The notes beneath the pieces were generated by a model. It was not told the DNA's origin, searched no databases, and saw only the letters and a program-made list of their open reading frames with translations. Positions 16,829-26,600 of a DNA stretch of 64,000 bases are shown piece by piece. Positions within the stretch are counted from its first letter, which is position 1. Each line of letters opens with the position of its first letter. Source of the DNA: an uncultured Clostridia bacterium. Its GTDB lineage: Bacteria > Bacillota > Clostridia > Monoglobales > Monoglobaceae. The DNA lies in NCBI GenBank assembly GCA_934454115.1, contig CAKSFQ010000001.1, positions 124,001 to 188,000 of the forward strand, given 5' to 3'. The translations under genes were made by a program, and so were the position numbers.

Positions 16829-18115
16829 TTAATTTACCGGATTTTCAAGCAAAGCGCTTTTCTCGCTGAATCCCGAGTCATGGCAGGGACAGTCCCAGGA
16901 ATGCTCCGCGGCATTCCATTTCAGCGCGCATCCCGAATGCGGACAGCGCTTTACCGTGGGCGTAAAAAAGTCCAGAATAACCTCGCCGGCGTTACATAGC
17001 AGTTGCCTGTGCCATATACTGCGCTGAGGCGAGAAAATTTTTTCCATTTCGTTGTCGCGTTCTAAAATCAGATCTCTCAGCAGCATTGCCGCGCTCATAG
17101 AGGCAGTCATCCCCCATTTGTTAAAGCCGGTCGCAACGTAGTAATCCGGGGTGAATGCCGAATATCGCCCGACGTAAGATAGTCCGTCCAGGCTCATACA
17201 ATCTTGTGCTGCCCACGCAAAATTTTCTTTTGCATACGGAAAGTAGTGTGATGCAAAGCTTTGCAACTCCCTCCATCCGCCACACCGCCTCCCGGTTCGG
17301 TGCGCACCGCCGCTCAGAAGCATGTATTCTCCCTGTGATCTTGCCGATATACCGTTTCCGTCACCGTTTACATACATTCCGTGCAGACGCGGCGCATTTT
17401 TAAGCGCCAGTGTATAAGAGCGGTTTTGGTATAGTTTTAGATAAAATCCGCCGATGCGGTCCAAAAACGGAAAGTGAGTTGTCAGGATAATTTTCTTTGC
17501 GGTAATGGTTCCGCGGTCATAGACCGCCTTTTTTCCCGAAATATTTTTTATCCTGGTATTTTCGTAAATATGAAGTCCCCGGCTAATTCCTTGCATAAAC
17601 TTTAAAGGATGAAATTCTGCCTGCTTTTTCATTTTCACCGCGCCAAGTGTTGCAAACGGAAGCTCTGTTTGTGAGACAAGCTCCGCACTTCCGCCCAGTG
17701 AGCGGATGGTTCTTACCTCTGCCTCCGGCTTTCCCCGATCCTTCATGGTAAAGGTGTACGCCGTTTTCCACTGAAAATCACAATTAACATTTTGCGCAAT
17801 ATTTGCGTAACGTTCCAGCGCCGATTCGTTGGATTCCAAATAGAGCCGTGCCGCGTCTCTTCCCAGCTTTTGCATGATGGTCTGATAGGCAAATCCTTGT
17901 AATACGGAAATTTTAGCCGTTGTCCTGGCTGTGATGCCTTCGCCGATCCTTCCGGCGTCAACCAGACAGTAGTCAAGACCTGTCCAGCTTAAGAAATAGG
18001 CACATAAAAGGCCGCACATTCCTCCGCCTACAATTAGCACGTCTGTTTTATAGTCACCAGAAAGCGATGGATACTGCGGCATTTTAAAATTCTCATTCCA
18101 AATTGTCTGCTGCAT
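16829..18115 (-). CDS. FAD-dependent oxidoreductase fused to a Rieske domain
   Basis: About 428 residues from the ATG at 18115 (GGAG 7 bases upstream). The N-terminal DAO-type flavoprotein domain has the dinucleotide motif VLIVGGGMCGLLCAYFL and YYVATGFNKWGMT. The C-terminal about 45 residues hold a compact Rieske [2Fe-2S] centre: CPHSGC and CPCHDSGF, giving the C-x-H and C-x2-H ligand pairs, all present. Similar fusions (YhfW type) occur in Bacillota; the substrate is unknown. A Rieske centre in an anaerobe suggests an electron-transfer or oxygen-stress role, by inference. It is probably transcribed alone. Confidence 0.85.
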   Translation of the reverse strand: MQQTIWNENFKMPQYPSLSGDYKTDVLIVGGGMCGLLCAYFLSWTGLDYCLVDAGRIGEGITARTTAKISVLQGFAYQTIMQKLGRDAARLYLESNESALERYANIAQNVNCDFQWKTAYTFTMKDRGKPEAEVRTIRSLGGSAELVSQTELPFATLGAVKMKKQAEFHPLKFMQGISRGLHIYENTRIKNISGKKAVYDRGTITAKKIILTTHFPFLDRIGGFYLKLYQNRSYTLALKNAPRLHGMYVNGDGNGISARSQGEYMLLSGGAHRTGRRCGGWRELQSFASHYFPYAKENFAWAAQDCMSLDGLSYVGRYSAFTPDYYVATGFNKWGMTASMSAAMLLRDLILERDNEMEKIFSPQRSIWHRQLLCNAGEVILDFFTPTVKRCPHSGCALKWNAAEHSWDCPCHDSGFSEKSALLENPVN

Positions 18116-18159
18116 TTTTGATCTCCATTCCTTGTTTTTTTTAGTGTTCCTAAAACAGA

Positions 18160-18200
18160 GAAAAAAATGCAGCGCCAAGGCTTTATGCCAAAGCGCTGCG
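18160..18200 (-). terminator. Terminator of the GLUG protein gene
   Basis: Minus-strand stem GCAGCGC/GCGCTGC with an additional inner pairing, followed by ATTTTTTT. Confidence 0.8.
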
Positions 18201-18240
18201 TATGCCGGTATTAAAATAATAAAAACGTAAAATCAAAAAT

Positions 18241-21200
18241 CTACTCGTCCGATCCCTCCGGCAGTTGACCGGGTTCCTCACCTGACGGCAAGGCCGAAAT
18301 TTCTGTTTTTTGCCACGGCATCTGCCACGCGGGAAGCTTGTTTTTCTTTTTCAAGAACCGATAGCCAAACAACAACGCCAAGAGGATAATTACAATTCCC
18401 ATGAAAAGCAAAATCCAGAACCACATGCTGTGTCCCTGATGTAATACCACAAAATCCTGTTGTTCGTCCAATGTGAAAATCAAGTAATTGCCGTCTCTCT
18501 CGCAGTCAATCACTTCATTTTTCCCGTTCTTCACAATGGCAATTTGATTGCCTTTGCCGGATTCGTCGCGGACGTGGACGCGAAGCTTTCCCTGATACTC
18601 CGGGGAAATATGAAAGGTATATGCGGCAATCTTCCGATAGGGTTGATGGATATCCAGCGCCCAATCAATCACACTTGCGGTCAACGTTGTGCCATCGGGA
18701 AAATTCCCCTCAACAAGCAAAATCGGCGGATTTTCCGAGGTTGCAATCGTGGTGGTCGCGTCCTGATAATCGGCGTAAAACGCGGTATTTCTTCGGATTG
18801 GCTGGGTCACGTCCTTATCCCACTGCGGACAATAGCCGTCCTTCTCCTGAAGTACCGGAATCATTTCTTTCGAGAGTACGGTGTCATAGTCCACGGTATA
18901 ATGCGCCAGCTGCTGATCGTCCTGATAAAAGGAAACCTGAAAATGGAATCTTGCCATCTCTGCTGATTTCCCTTGCAGCATACTTGCGTTGTGGGCGTTA
19001 TCTACATAGGCAAGCGCCGCAATTTGCGGCAGATAAATATCGTCACTGCCCATTACCCAGTCCTCTGCCGCAAAACCTGCATAAGCGACCGGCAGTGTAC
19101 CGGTTCCGACCATCTCGGCCGCCGGCAGTGCAACAGCGGCGGATTCAAAATCCGCGCCATCCATTCCCGGCAGCCCCTCGCTGATAAAATAGTTATTCTC
19201 AATCGTCCCTGTTACCATTCCAGCGATGGCGCCGTGATGCTCCGCCTCAGTCTGATAGCGCGGCAAGGTATAGCTTTGCCTGATATTCTTTCCCTTACCG
19301 GCAATGCCGCCGATATAGTTCTTCGCCTCTAAATCCGTAATGGCGATACAGCGTTCGATGCTTCCGTCATGGTAACCCGTAATACCGCCGGCGTATTCGC
19401 CATCGGTGACCTTTATCTCACCGCCGCTGATCGAATCATAAATCCAGCCAAGAGCCGCACTTCCGGCAATGCCGCCGGCGTACCCTTCTTTTGCCGTCAC
19501 ATTCTGCGATGTAATGCATTCCCGTATTGTTGCTTTTACATATCCCTTTAAATCCAGAGCGTCGGGGTTGGAAAGTTCCACATTTTCTCCGTCCTTGACC
19601 GAGGATTCTATGCCGACATTCCCGGCAATACCGCCGGCATAGCTGCCGCCGTTAATCTCACCCTCATTATAGCATTGGTCGATGACCGCCATATCGACCC
19701 ATTCGCTGCCGACCGCACGATAAAGCGGCGCCTCGACCGAGATAACCTTCTTTTCCTCTTCCGCATAAACTGTTGCAGTAAATCGGTCAACCCACCGATC
19801 AAACCAAGAAGATAAAAACCCAACCGTCTTTTGCGTGCTTTCCTTGGAGGGTTTTTGCGGAAGTTTCTTAAGCAAATCATCCATTAGCTTGTGTAGCTTA
19901 TCGATGGCGTCACGTATTTTCTGAATCCGATCCGAGATATCCTGCATCGCGCGGTCAATTCGGTTCAGCGGCCCTGTGATCGCGTCTGAAATATCGCCCA
20001 AATCACGGCGTAGCGAGCGTGACAATTTTAGAATCTCGTCATGAATATCTTTTAAATCATCCTGTGCCGGGATCAGATAGTCCTTTTCCAGGCGATCTAA
20101 ATCGTCCAGCCGCTGTTGCAAATCATCAAGGCGCTCCCTTGCATCCTCCATACCGGTATCGACATTCCCGGAAAGACTGGATGCCATCTCATCGATGCCG
20201 CTAGCCGCGTCTGCAATTCCATCTGCCGCGCCGCCGATACGGTCTAGAGTATCCGGCAGCACATCCGTGGCAGAGCGCACCGTATCCATGGTTTCGTTGA
20301 TACGATCGAGTTCTTCACCGCTCAGACGGTTGGTAAGATTGGTCAGCGAATCGGTCACCGAAAGAATCCCGTCCTCCAGCTCGCCGATTTTCCCGCCGCC
20401 GGATCGCAGCGATGATGCAGCGTTTGCCAAATCCCCTGTTACCGAATGAATATCGTCTAATATGCCGGTCGTTTTATCGCCGACCTTATCCGCGTAATTT
20501 TCAATCTTATCTTTGGTTTGTTTAAAATCATCAACCCCTGTCTGCACCAGATCCTTGATACCTTCTGCGGAGAGGTCGATATCCGTAAACGGTTCAAAGC
20601 GGCCGGCAATGCCGCCCACATTTTTTCGTCCCCATACCGTTTTATAGTTATTGCACGCGGTAATCCGCCCCTTTTGACGGCCGACAATACCGCCGATATT
20701 GTTCCCGATTCCGTTAGTACCGATCTCGCCGCCGTTATTGCAACCGCGGATCAATCCGCTGTTTTTTCCGGCGATGCCGCCAATATCCGAATATACAGCA
20801 TCCAGTTCCTGATTCACTGTGCCAAAATTGCCGGAGCTTTCAATTCTTCCGGCATTGGTGCCGACCACGCCGCCAACCTGTGACTTGCCGAGGATCGCGG
20901 CATCGTTGGTACAATAATCGACCACACCGCTGCTTCGGTTTTCGCCCACAATGCCGCCGACTGCGGCATCGCCCGTGATTTTCCCATGGAACACGCAGCC
21001 AACCACCGAGCCGTAGTTGGTCGCCACAATGCCGCCGACATTGGTCGTGCTTTCTGTGTCGTCATCATATTTTAAGCCAAAACTCTTCGCCATGTTGGAA
21101 AGAGTGTTTTTAAAGCTTGTAGATGCCTTTTGCTCCGGCACGATGTTAATTTCGCCGGAAAGCGTCAGACTCCTTACCGTAGCACCTTCAGCCAGGCGAA

Positions 21201-21552
21201 TGATAAACGCCTTTTCGGAGCCCTTCTCTTCCAAAACAAAATTACTGATGGTATGGTTGTTTCCCTCAAATGTCCCGGAAAAGACAGCAATCGGCTTGAT
21301 GCTCTCTCCGGCTAAATCAATATCGTTATTTAAAATAACTTTTTTATCCTTTGAGTATGCATCATAAACACAATTGTTTGCCAGATTTTTTAAATCCCCT
21401 GCCGTACTGATGCTGATGACGCTCTCGTCCGCCGCGATATTGGCATAAGGAACCGCGGCAAAAAGTACCGCCGTCAAAAGAATGCAGGATACAATCCGGC
21501 GGCAGCCTCGTTTTGCGATGCGCGTCATTTTTGTGTATTTCCTTTTCTGCAA
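18241..21552 (-). CDS. Large exported GLUG-repeat protein with coiled coil and C-terminal anchor
   Basis: About 1103 residues from a TTG at 21552, which has AAAGGAG 9 bases upstream, 16 bp after the MmpL stop. A signal peptide (about 18-42) is followed by a block of GLUG-type repeats (about 145-325, for example VGGIVGTNAG), a long heptad-rich coiled coil (about 330-590), a second GLUG block (about 640-800), a beta-rich part, and one C-terminal helix (about 1040-1065) with a short basic cytoplasmic tail. The coiled coil resembles that of YhgE proteins. Co-transcription with the MmpL gene suggests an extracytoplasmic partner of that exporter; this is inference. Confidence 0.75.
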   Translation of the reverse strand: MQKRKYTKMTRIAKRGCRRIVSCILLTAVLFAAVPYANIAADESVISISTAGDLKNLANNCVYDAYSKDKKVILNNDIDLAGESIKPIAVFSGTFEGNNHTISNFVLEEKGSEKAFIIRLAEGATVRSLTLSGEINIVPEQKASTSFKNTLSNMAKSFGLKYDDDTESTTNVGGIVATNYGSVVGCVFHGKITGDAAVGGIVGENRSSGVVDYCTNDAAILGKSQVGGVVGTNAGRIESSGNFGTVNQELDAVYSDIGGIAGKNSGLIRGCNNGGEIGTNGIGNNIGGIVGRQKGRITACNNYKTVWGRKNVGGIAGRFEPFTDIDLSAEGIKDLVQTGVDDFKQTKDKIENYADKVGDKTTGILDDIHSVTGDLANAASSLRSGGGKIGELEDGILSVTDSLTNLTNRLSGEELDRINETMDTVRSATDVLPDTLDRIGGAADGIADAASGIDEMASSLSGNVDTGMEDARERLDDLQQRLDDLDRLEKDYLIPAQDDLKDIHDEILKLSRSLRRDLGDISDAITGPLNRIDRAMQDISDRIQKIRDAIDKLHKLMDDLLKKLPQKPSKESTQKTVGFLSSWFDRWVDRFTATVYAEEEKKVISVEAPLYRAVGSEWVDMAVIDQCYNEGEINGGSYAGGIAGNVGIESSVKDGENVELSNPDALDLKGYVKATIRECITSQNVTAKEGYAGGIAGSAALGWIYDSISGGEIKVTDGEYAGGITGYHDGSIERCIAITDLEAKNYIGGIAGKGKNIRQSYTLPRYQTEAEHHGAIAGMVTGTIENNYFISEGLPGMDGADFESAAVALPAAEMVGTGTLPVAYAGFAAEDWVMGSDDIYLPQIAALAYVDNAHNASMLQGKSAEMARFHFQVSFYQDDQQLAHYTVDYDTVLSKEMIPVLQEKDGYCPQWDKDVTQPIRRNTAFYADYQDATTTIATSENPPILLVEGNFPDGTTLTASVIDWALDIHQPYRKIAAYTFHISPEYQGKLRVHVRDESGKGNQIAIVKNGKNEVIDCERDGNYLIFTLDEQQDFVVLHQGHSMWFWILLFMGIVIILLALLFGYRFLKKKNKLPAWQMPWQKTEISALPSGEEPGQLPEGSDE

Positions 21553-21568
21553 GATTGCTCGCTCCTTT

Positions 21569-24043
21569 CTATCCCTTTTTCGTATCAGTATCCGCTGCAG
21601 GTTCTGTTGGCTTTCCATCTGTAATGGCCGGCGGCTTGTTCACCGAAGTGCCGACATCGACCTTTGCATGAATTTCACCGCGGATCACGCCGTGCAGACT
21701 GCCGTCAACAAAGCCGTTGATATATCCGCGCACTCTGCCGTTGACATATACAATGCCGTTTTCGTCTGCCTGCGGCGTTTTATCTTTGTTGCTGCGCTCA
21801 AATGCGCCCTTATCCACCAGTTTGTCGCATACGACCATAATCTGGGGCAGCACAAGCATAACCAGGATAATGGAAATCAGTGTGCCGCGGCCTAGGCAAA
21901 TGCCCAGCGACGCAATCGTCGGATCGGATGACTTTAAACCGACCAAAAATCCCGCAACCGTCATAATACTTCCGGAGGTGAAGATTGTCGGGAAGCCCTC
22001 GTTCAGCGCCTGAACCGCCGCATCCTCCACCGGTTTTTCCTTTTTCAGTCCAAGGTATCGGTTTGCAAAAACGATCGCATAGTCGATGGTTGCACCCATC
22101 TGGATCGAGCTGACGACCAAATAACCAAGGAAGTAAAGCGGCTTTCCGGTCAGGTACGGGAACGAGAAATTCATCCAGATACTGCCTTGTATGGTGAGCA
22201 CCAGCAAAAACGGTACCACCGCCGACTGGAAGGTAAACAGCAAAATGATAATCACGGCCAAGAGCGTTAAGATACTGATTTTATTATTATCGCCGCTAAA
22301 CGAACTCTTTAAATCAAGGCTGCTCACCGTATTGCTTGCAAGAATCGGATCGTTATAAAACCGTTTTATCTCCTTACGCACATCATCGGTCAGCGTTACA
22401 TTGTCATCGCTTTCAATTTCGCCGGAATAGGTAAAGATCAGACGCGAATAATTCTCGCCCTCCAGCTGCGCTCTCGCATCGGAGAGGGTATCGTAGAGTT
22501 CGTTGACCTTATCGGTCATCTCATCGTCTAAGGAAATGACGCCCAAATTCATTTGTTCATGGACAAAGAGGAACAAATCTAAGATGCGGATCCGATATTC
22601 GTCCGAGTTTTGAAAGATCGACTGATACTGTTTATGGGATGCGCCGTACGCCTGGTATAAAATCCGGCACATCTCAATGTCAATGCCGGTCAGCTCGGAA
22701 AACTGCAGCGGCGTAATGGCATCTGTCAGCATATAATCATCGTTAATTTTGGTATTGGAAAGACCAAGCGCCGATGTAATACCCGGCATCTGTTCCACAT
22801 TTTCCAGAATTTTTGCCTCTTTTTCATATTCGCCTTTCGGGATGACAACCGCAAGCGTGTTATCCGTATCAAAGGTGTTTTGAATCTTTTGTTTTGCCAG
22901 ACTGTCCTCATTCAGCTTACTTGCGCTGACCGAACTGGTATCAAACGCATAGTCACACTTTGATGAGAAAAAGATACAACCGACCGTCAGCACCAAAAAC
23001 ACAATCGGCACCACGTTACGCAGCTTTAATCCCTGTCTTCCGAACTCGCTGATATTCGGCACAAAGGATTTGTGTTCTGTCTTGTCGATCCACTTTGACG
23101 CCATCAGCAAGAGACCCGGCATCAGGAAAAATACGGTGATCAGGCTGCACAAAATGCCCTTACAAAGCACCATACCCATGTCCTGTCCGATCTTCAGCTG
23201 CATAACCACCAGGGCAGCAAGTCCAGCGATAGTAGTCAGGCTGCTGGAGCTGATCTCCAAAATCGCCTTTGAAAGGGCAGCCACAATGGCATCGTAAGCG
23301 TTCTTGGTTCGTTTTTCTTCTGCAAAACGGTGTGATAAAATAATTGCATAGTCGATTGCCAGGGCCAGCTGCAGCACCACCGCAATGGATTTTGTAATGT
23401 AGGAAATCTCACCGAACCAATAGTTGGTTCCCATGTTTAAAAGCGCACTGACGCCGAATACGGTAAGGAAAACCGGAACCTCCATAAACGACTGGGAGGT
23501 AAAGAGCAGCACGGCAATAATAACCAGAACCGCGTAGATCAGAATCATATTCATTTCCTGATTGATGTTTCGGTTGCTGCTGTCTACCGTTGCAGAGTAA
23601 ACATAAACTTCATAATCCTTCAGTTCTTCTTTGATCTGATCCAGAATGGAAAGCTCCTTATCATTGTCATTCAAAAGCTCCAGCGTCACTTTCAGCAGCG
23701 CGGAAGAACTGCGAAAATAATCCGAGCTATTTTCAAACTCCACTTTTTTTACGCCCTCGATGCCGCGGATTTTTTCTGCCGCCTGCTCGGCATACTCTGC
23801 CGTTGTGTTTGTCAGCATCACCTGCGCCGTATCGTAGGTCGTAAATTCCTCCTCCATAATATCAAGTCCCCGTCTGGTTTCGGTGTCCTTCGGCAGGTAA
23901 GAGGTGATGTCGGTATTGACCTTGACCTTCGGAATGGATATCACACACAAAAATAAAGCAAGTCCGAAAAAGATATAAACCGCCTTGCGTTTGTCGATAA
24001 TCAATTTTGCGAAGCGTTCCATGGGATTATTGTCCTTTTTCAT
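21569..24043 (-). CDS. MmpL/RND-family exporter
   Basis: An 824-residue protein with two MMPL halves: helix 1 at about 15-35, five helices at about 170-340 with the proton-relay region LALAIDYAIIL, then helix 7 at about 355 and five more at about 590-770 with MGATIDYAIVFANRY. Large extracytoplasmic loops lie at about 40-165 and 380-585. Such proteins export lipids or hydrophobic compounds using the proton gradient. After the last helix about 50 residues contain short repeats (NGRVRGYINGFVDGSLHG) like those of bactofilins, an unusual tail. It is followed by the GLUG protein and divergent from a TetR regulator, as in drug- or lipid-efflux loci. Confidence 0.9.
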   Translation of the reverse strand: MKKDNNPMERFAKLIIDKRKAVYIFFGLALFLCVISIPKVKVNTDITSYLPKDTETRRGLDIMEEEFTTYDTAQVMLTNTTAEYAEQAAEKIRGIEGVKKVEFENSSDYFRSSSALLKVTLELLNDNDKELSILDQIKEELKDYEVYVYSATVDSSNRNINQEMNMILIYAVLVIIAVLLFTSQSFMEVPVFLTVFGVSALLNMGTNYWFGEISYITKSIAVVLQLALAIDYAIILSHRFAEEKRTKNAYDAIVAALSKAILEISSSSLTTIAGLAALVVMQLKIGQDMGMVLCKGILCSLITVFFLMPGLLLMASKWIDKTEHKSFVPNISEFGRQGLKLRNVVPIVFLVLTVGCIFFSSKCDYAFDTSSVSASKLNEDSLAKQKIQNTFDTDNTLAVVIPKGEYEKEAKILENVEQMPGITSALGLSNTKINDDYMLTDAITPLQFSELTGIDIEMCRILYQAYGASHKQYQSIFQNSDEYRIRILDLFLFVHEQMNLGVISLDDEMTDKVNELYDTLSDARAQLEGENYSRLIFTYSGEIESDDNVTLTDDVRKEIKRFYNDPILASNTVSSLDLKSSFSGDNNKISILTLLAVIIILLFTFQSAVVPFLLVLTIQGSIWMNFSFPYLTGKPLYFLGYLVVSSIQMGATIDYAIVFANRYLGLKKEKPVEDAAVQALNEGFPTIFTSGSIMTVAGFLVGLKSSDPTIASLGICLGRGTLISIILVMLVLPQIMVVCDKLVDKGAFERSNKDKTPQADENGIVYVNGRVRGYINGFVDGSLHGVIRGEIHAKVDVGTSVNKPPAITDGKPTEPAADTDTKKG

Positions 24044-24259
24044 AATTCGTCTCCTATTATGATGCCAAAGCGTCTATGTACTGCACATGATGTCGTTTTT
24101 CATACAGATCGCAAAACATATTCTAATTTTTGCACTTTTGCCAATTTACTGCTTAAAGTATACGACTTGGAAGATAAGAATACAACCGTCGATTTTCTAT
24201 ATTCGTCAAGATAAAAGACATAGTTTAAAAACTGTACACCGTTTTCACAAAAAAACTGC

Positions 24260-24288
24260 TTGACTCTGTGCGGAAAATGCGGTATGGT
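24260..24288 (+). promoter_or_regulatory. Promoter of the TetR gene
   Basis: TTGACT (24260-24265) and TATGGT (24283-24288) with a 17-bp spacer. The 283-bp divergent region should also hold the MmpL promoter and the TetR operator, but I could not identify a convincing palindrome. Confidence 0.65.
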
Positions 24289-24326
24289 AGACAAAAGGAA
24301 ACATAAAAAGGGGAGGCCTTAGGCTT

Positions 24327-24896
24327 ATGTCTGAAAAGAAAGAGGATCTAAGAATCCGCCGGACGAGAAAATTATTATCCGGGGCGCTCATCGATCTCAT
24401 GAAGAAAAAGCCCTTTGAAAAAATTACGGTGCGGGATATCTGCGATACCGCCATGGTACACCGTTCCACCTTTTACACGCATTTCAGCGACAAATATGAG
24501 CTCTTGCAGTACTGCCTCGGCGATTTTAAAAGCGTTTTTGACCAGACCGACATCACCGAAAACAGTCTGGACGGCTATCGCGCCTATTATTTAAAGGTCG
24601 CAAGAGAAATCGCAAAGGAAATCCAAAACAATCGGGATATGTACCGCGCATTTGTAAAAAAGAATCATGAAGAATCGATTATGCAGCGATTCCATCGCGA
24701 GTTGGAGCTTTTGATTTTAAAAAAGCTGAAAAAATGCGAGCCGCAGCTGGTTTTGCCGGTTCCGCCCGATTTTTTAGCAACCTTTTATTCCGGCGCCTGT
24801 ATGAGTGTTCTGGTTAAATGGTTAGAATCTAACGATACCTATCATACAGAGGAAATCATCCACTATCTTGATATTCTGATTCAAAAACCATTCTAA
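24327..24896 (+). CDS. TetR/AcrR-family regulator
   Basis: A 189-residue protein with an N-terminal TetR helix-turn-helix (about 10-55: IRRTRKLLSGALIDLMKKKPFEKITVRDI in two parts, then HRSTFYTHF) and a C-terminal ligand/dimer domain of the TetR_C type (about 80-185). It most likely represses the divergent MmpL-GLUG operon; the inducer is unknown. A GGGGAGG site precedes the ATG. It ends at a terminator shared with the convergent cyclophilin gene. Confidence 0.92.
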   Translation: MSEKKEDLRIRRTRKLLSGALIDLMKKKPFEKITVRDICDTAMVHRSTFYTHFSDKYELLQYCLGDFKSVFDQTDITENSLDGYRAYYLKVAREIAKEIQNNRDMYRAFVKKNHEESIMQRFHRELELLILKKLKKCEPQLVLPVPPDFLATFYSGACMSVLVKWLESNDTYHTEEIIHYLDILIQKPF

Positions 24897-24922
24897 AAAG
24901 AATGATTTTACTGTAAATTGAT

Positions 24923-24961
24923 AAAAAGCGATATTGCGTCAAATCGTAATATCGCTTTTTT
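24923..24961. terminator. Bidirectional terminator between TetR and cyclophilin genes
   Basis: AAAAGCGATATT and AATATCGCTTTT form a 12-bp stem with A- and T-runs on both sides. Confidence 0.85.
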
Positions 24962-24965
24962 ATGA

Positions 24966-25463
24966 TTATAAAATCTCCATCGTACGGATACGAATATCCT
25001 GCGTTGGCGTTCCGCCCTCCGGACCGGTACGCTCTACCTCCAAGAATGCGTCCACGGTTTCCATGCCTTCCGTTACCTGACCGAAAGCTGCATACTGACC
25101 GTCCAAAAAGTCGGCATTGTCATAGCAGATAAAGAACTGGCTGCTTGCCGAATCCGGGTTCATCGAACGCGCCATCGAAATCACACCGCGCTGATGAGAG
25201 AGTGTGTTCTGCGCGAAGCCGTTCCCGGAAAATTCACCGTAAATCGTCTCCTTGCTGCCGCCCATACCGGTACCGGTCGGGTCGCCGCCCTGTGCCATAA
25301 ACCCATCAATGACACGGTGAAAAATCAATCCGTCATAAAAGCCCTCGCGTACCAGCTTTTCAAAATTTTCAACTGTTTTGGGGGCATATTCCGGCATAAG
25401 CTCAATCACAAACTGATTGCCGTTCTCCATCGTCACTTTTACTTTTGTATGTTCCATGCTCAT
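24966..25463 (-). CDS. Cyclophilin-type peptidyl-prolyl isomerase
   Basis: A 165-residue cytosolic cyclophilin that catalyses cis-trans isomerisation at proline. The family core is clear: FHRVIDGFMAQGGDPTGTG, GVISMARS, SSQFFICY and YAAFGQVTEGM. The catalytic Arg (FHR) and Gln/Phe residues are present. No signal peptide is seen. Its start overlaps the end of the upstream foldase gene by 4 bases, so the two isomerases are translationally coupled. Confidence 0.95.
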   Translation of the reverse strand: MSMEHTKVKVTMENGNQFVIELMPEYAPKTVENFEKLVREGFYDGLIFHRVIDGFMAQGGDPTGTGMGGSKETIYGEFSGNGFAQNTLSHQRGVISMARSMNPDSASSQFFICYDNADFLDGQYAAFGQVTEGMETVDAFLEVERTGPEGGTPTQDIRIRTMEIL

Positions 25464-26521
25464 TCTCCTCCTGCATTGTTGTTATTTGCCGCTTTACTGT
25501 TTTGCGCCTGCAAATCGCTTTGTGCCTTTGCAGCGCCCTTCATCACATCTGTGACAGAAATCTTGTTTATCACATCGTCAAATCTTTCAATCGAAGCGTT
25601 TTCCAGCCAGTAGTTTTGCAGCTCTGCAAGACCGGCAACACGCTTTATGATATGATATCCGTATTCCGTCTCCACAACATCGCTGACCTCACCGCAGTCC
25701 AAGTCAAAAGCCGCGTTCTCAAACGCCTCTACCATTTCGCCGCGGCCAAAGGTATAGCCGGATTCATCCTCGCCCGGATCCTCGTTATATTCTTTCATCA
25801 AGGCGTCAAAATCCTCGCCGGCCTTGACGCGCTTTAACACTTCCTCGATTGTGGCCTTCGGATCGGAAAACTTTTCACTGTCATTTTTAATCAAAATATG
25901 CTTTGCCGTCACCTTGGTGTCGCTTTTATGAGCTTTCAGCACATCCTCGCTGACCGTGTAATCCTGAAAATTAGCGGTGATTGCGTCCTCCGCCTTCTGT
26001 GCCGCAAAAACATGCTTTGCCAAAACCTTGTAGTCATCCACAGATGAAATACCCAGGGCGTTTGCATTGAGCAAAAACGATTCTTCTCCGTTTTTGGTAA
26101 CAAAATCATCAATGGATTTTAAATTCTGGTTTTCCTCGTCCTCGGTATAGGTGACGCCCTTTTCCGCCGCCTTTTGGATCATAATCTGTTCGGTCAGAAC
26201 CGTATTGAGGGCATCCTCCATCACGGCATCCTGCAGCGGCTGACCCGACTCCGTTTTTTGTTTCCAGTCAAAAGAGGCGAGATCCGGCTTTTGATCGATG
26301 CGGTACGCGCGTACCGTCGCCGCGTTGCAAATATAATACCCAAACTCGCCTGCCGTAACGCTGTCGCCGTCAATGGCGGCAATGACCGCATCGGACGCCG
26401 GCTTTTCCTTGCTTTGCGTGCTCTCTGCCGTGCTTTGGTTATCGCCGCCCTTGCATCCCGTCAGGGTCGAAAAGCACAAAACCGCAGCTGCCGCCAGTAT
26501 CAATGTGTTTTTAAATTTCAT
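25460..26521 (-). CDS. PrsA-like foldase lipoprotein (parvulin-type isomerase)
   Basis: A 353-residue lipoprotein: signal peptide with lipobox LTGC (Cys at about 23), helical SurA-like N-domain (40-190), and one rotamase domain (about 200-300) with TAKHILIKND, the EDP-G-GYTFGRGEMV region and YGYHIIKRV. It helps fold exported proteins at the outer face of the membrane. It is the first gene of a two-gene operon with the cyclophilin, an unusual coupling of an extracytoplasmic and a cytosolic isomerase. Confidence 0.92.
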   Translation of the reverse strand: MKFKNTLILAAAAVLCFSTLTGCKGGDNQSTAESTQSKEKPASDAVIAAIDGDSVTAGEFGYYICNAATVRAYRIDQKPDLASFDWKQKTESGQPLQDAVMEDALNTVLTEQIMIQKAAEKGVTYTEDEENQNLKSIDDFVTKNGEESFLLNANALGISSVDDYKVLAKHVFAAQKAEDAITANFQDYTVSEDVLKAHKSDTKVTAKHILIKNDSEKFSDPKATIEEVLKRVKAGEDFDALMKEYNEDPGEDESGYTFGRGEMVEAFENAAFDLDCGEVSDVVETEYGYHIIKRVAGLAELQNYWLENASIERFDDVINKISVTDVMKGAAKAQSDLQAQNSKAANNNNAGGE

Positions 26522-26600
26522 TCCATTCCCTCGCTTTGTTTCCTGTCATTTTGGGTTTTATTATACCCAAAATCGGCCGAAAAGTCAACCGTCTTTTCTT

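Noticed and set aside
16760..16830. rlmH 3' end as an attachment site like that of SCC elements
   Set aside because: The end encodes the normal YHK; no recombinase or repeat copy is present nearby.
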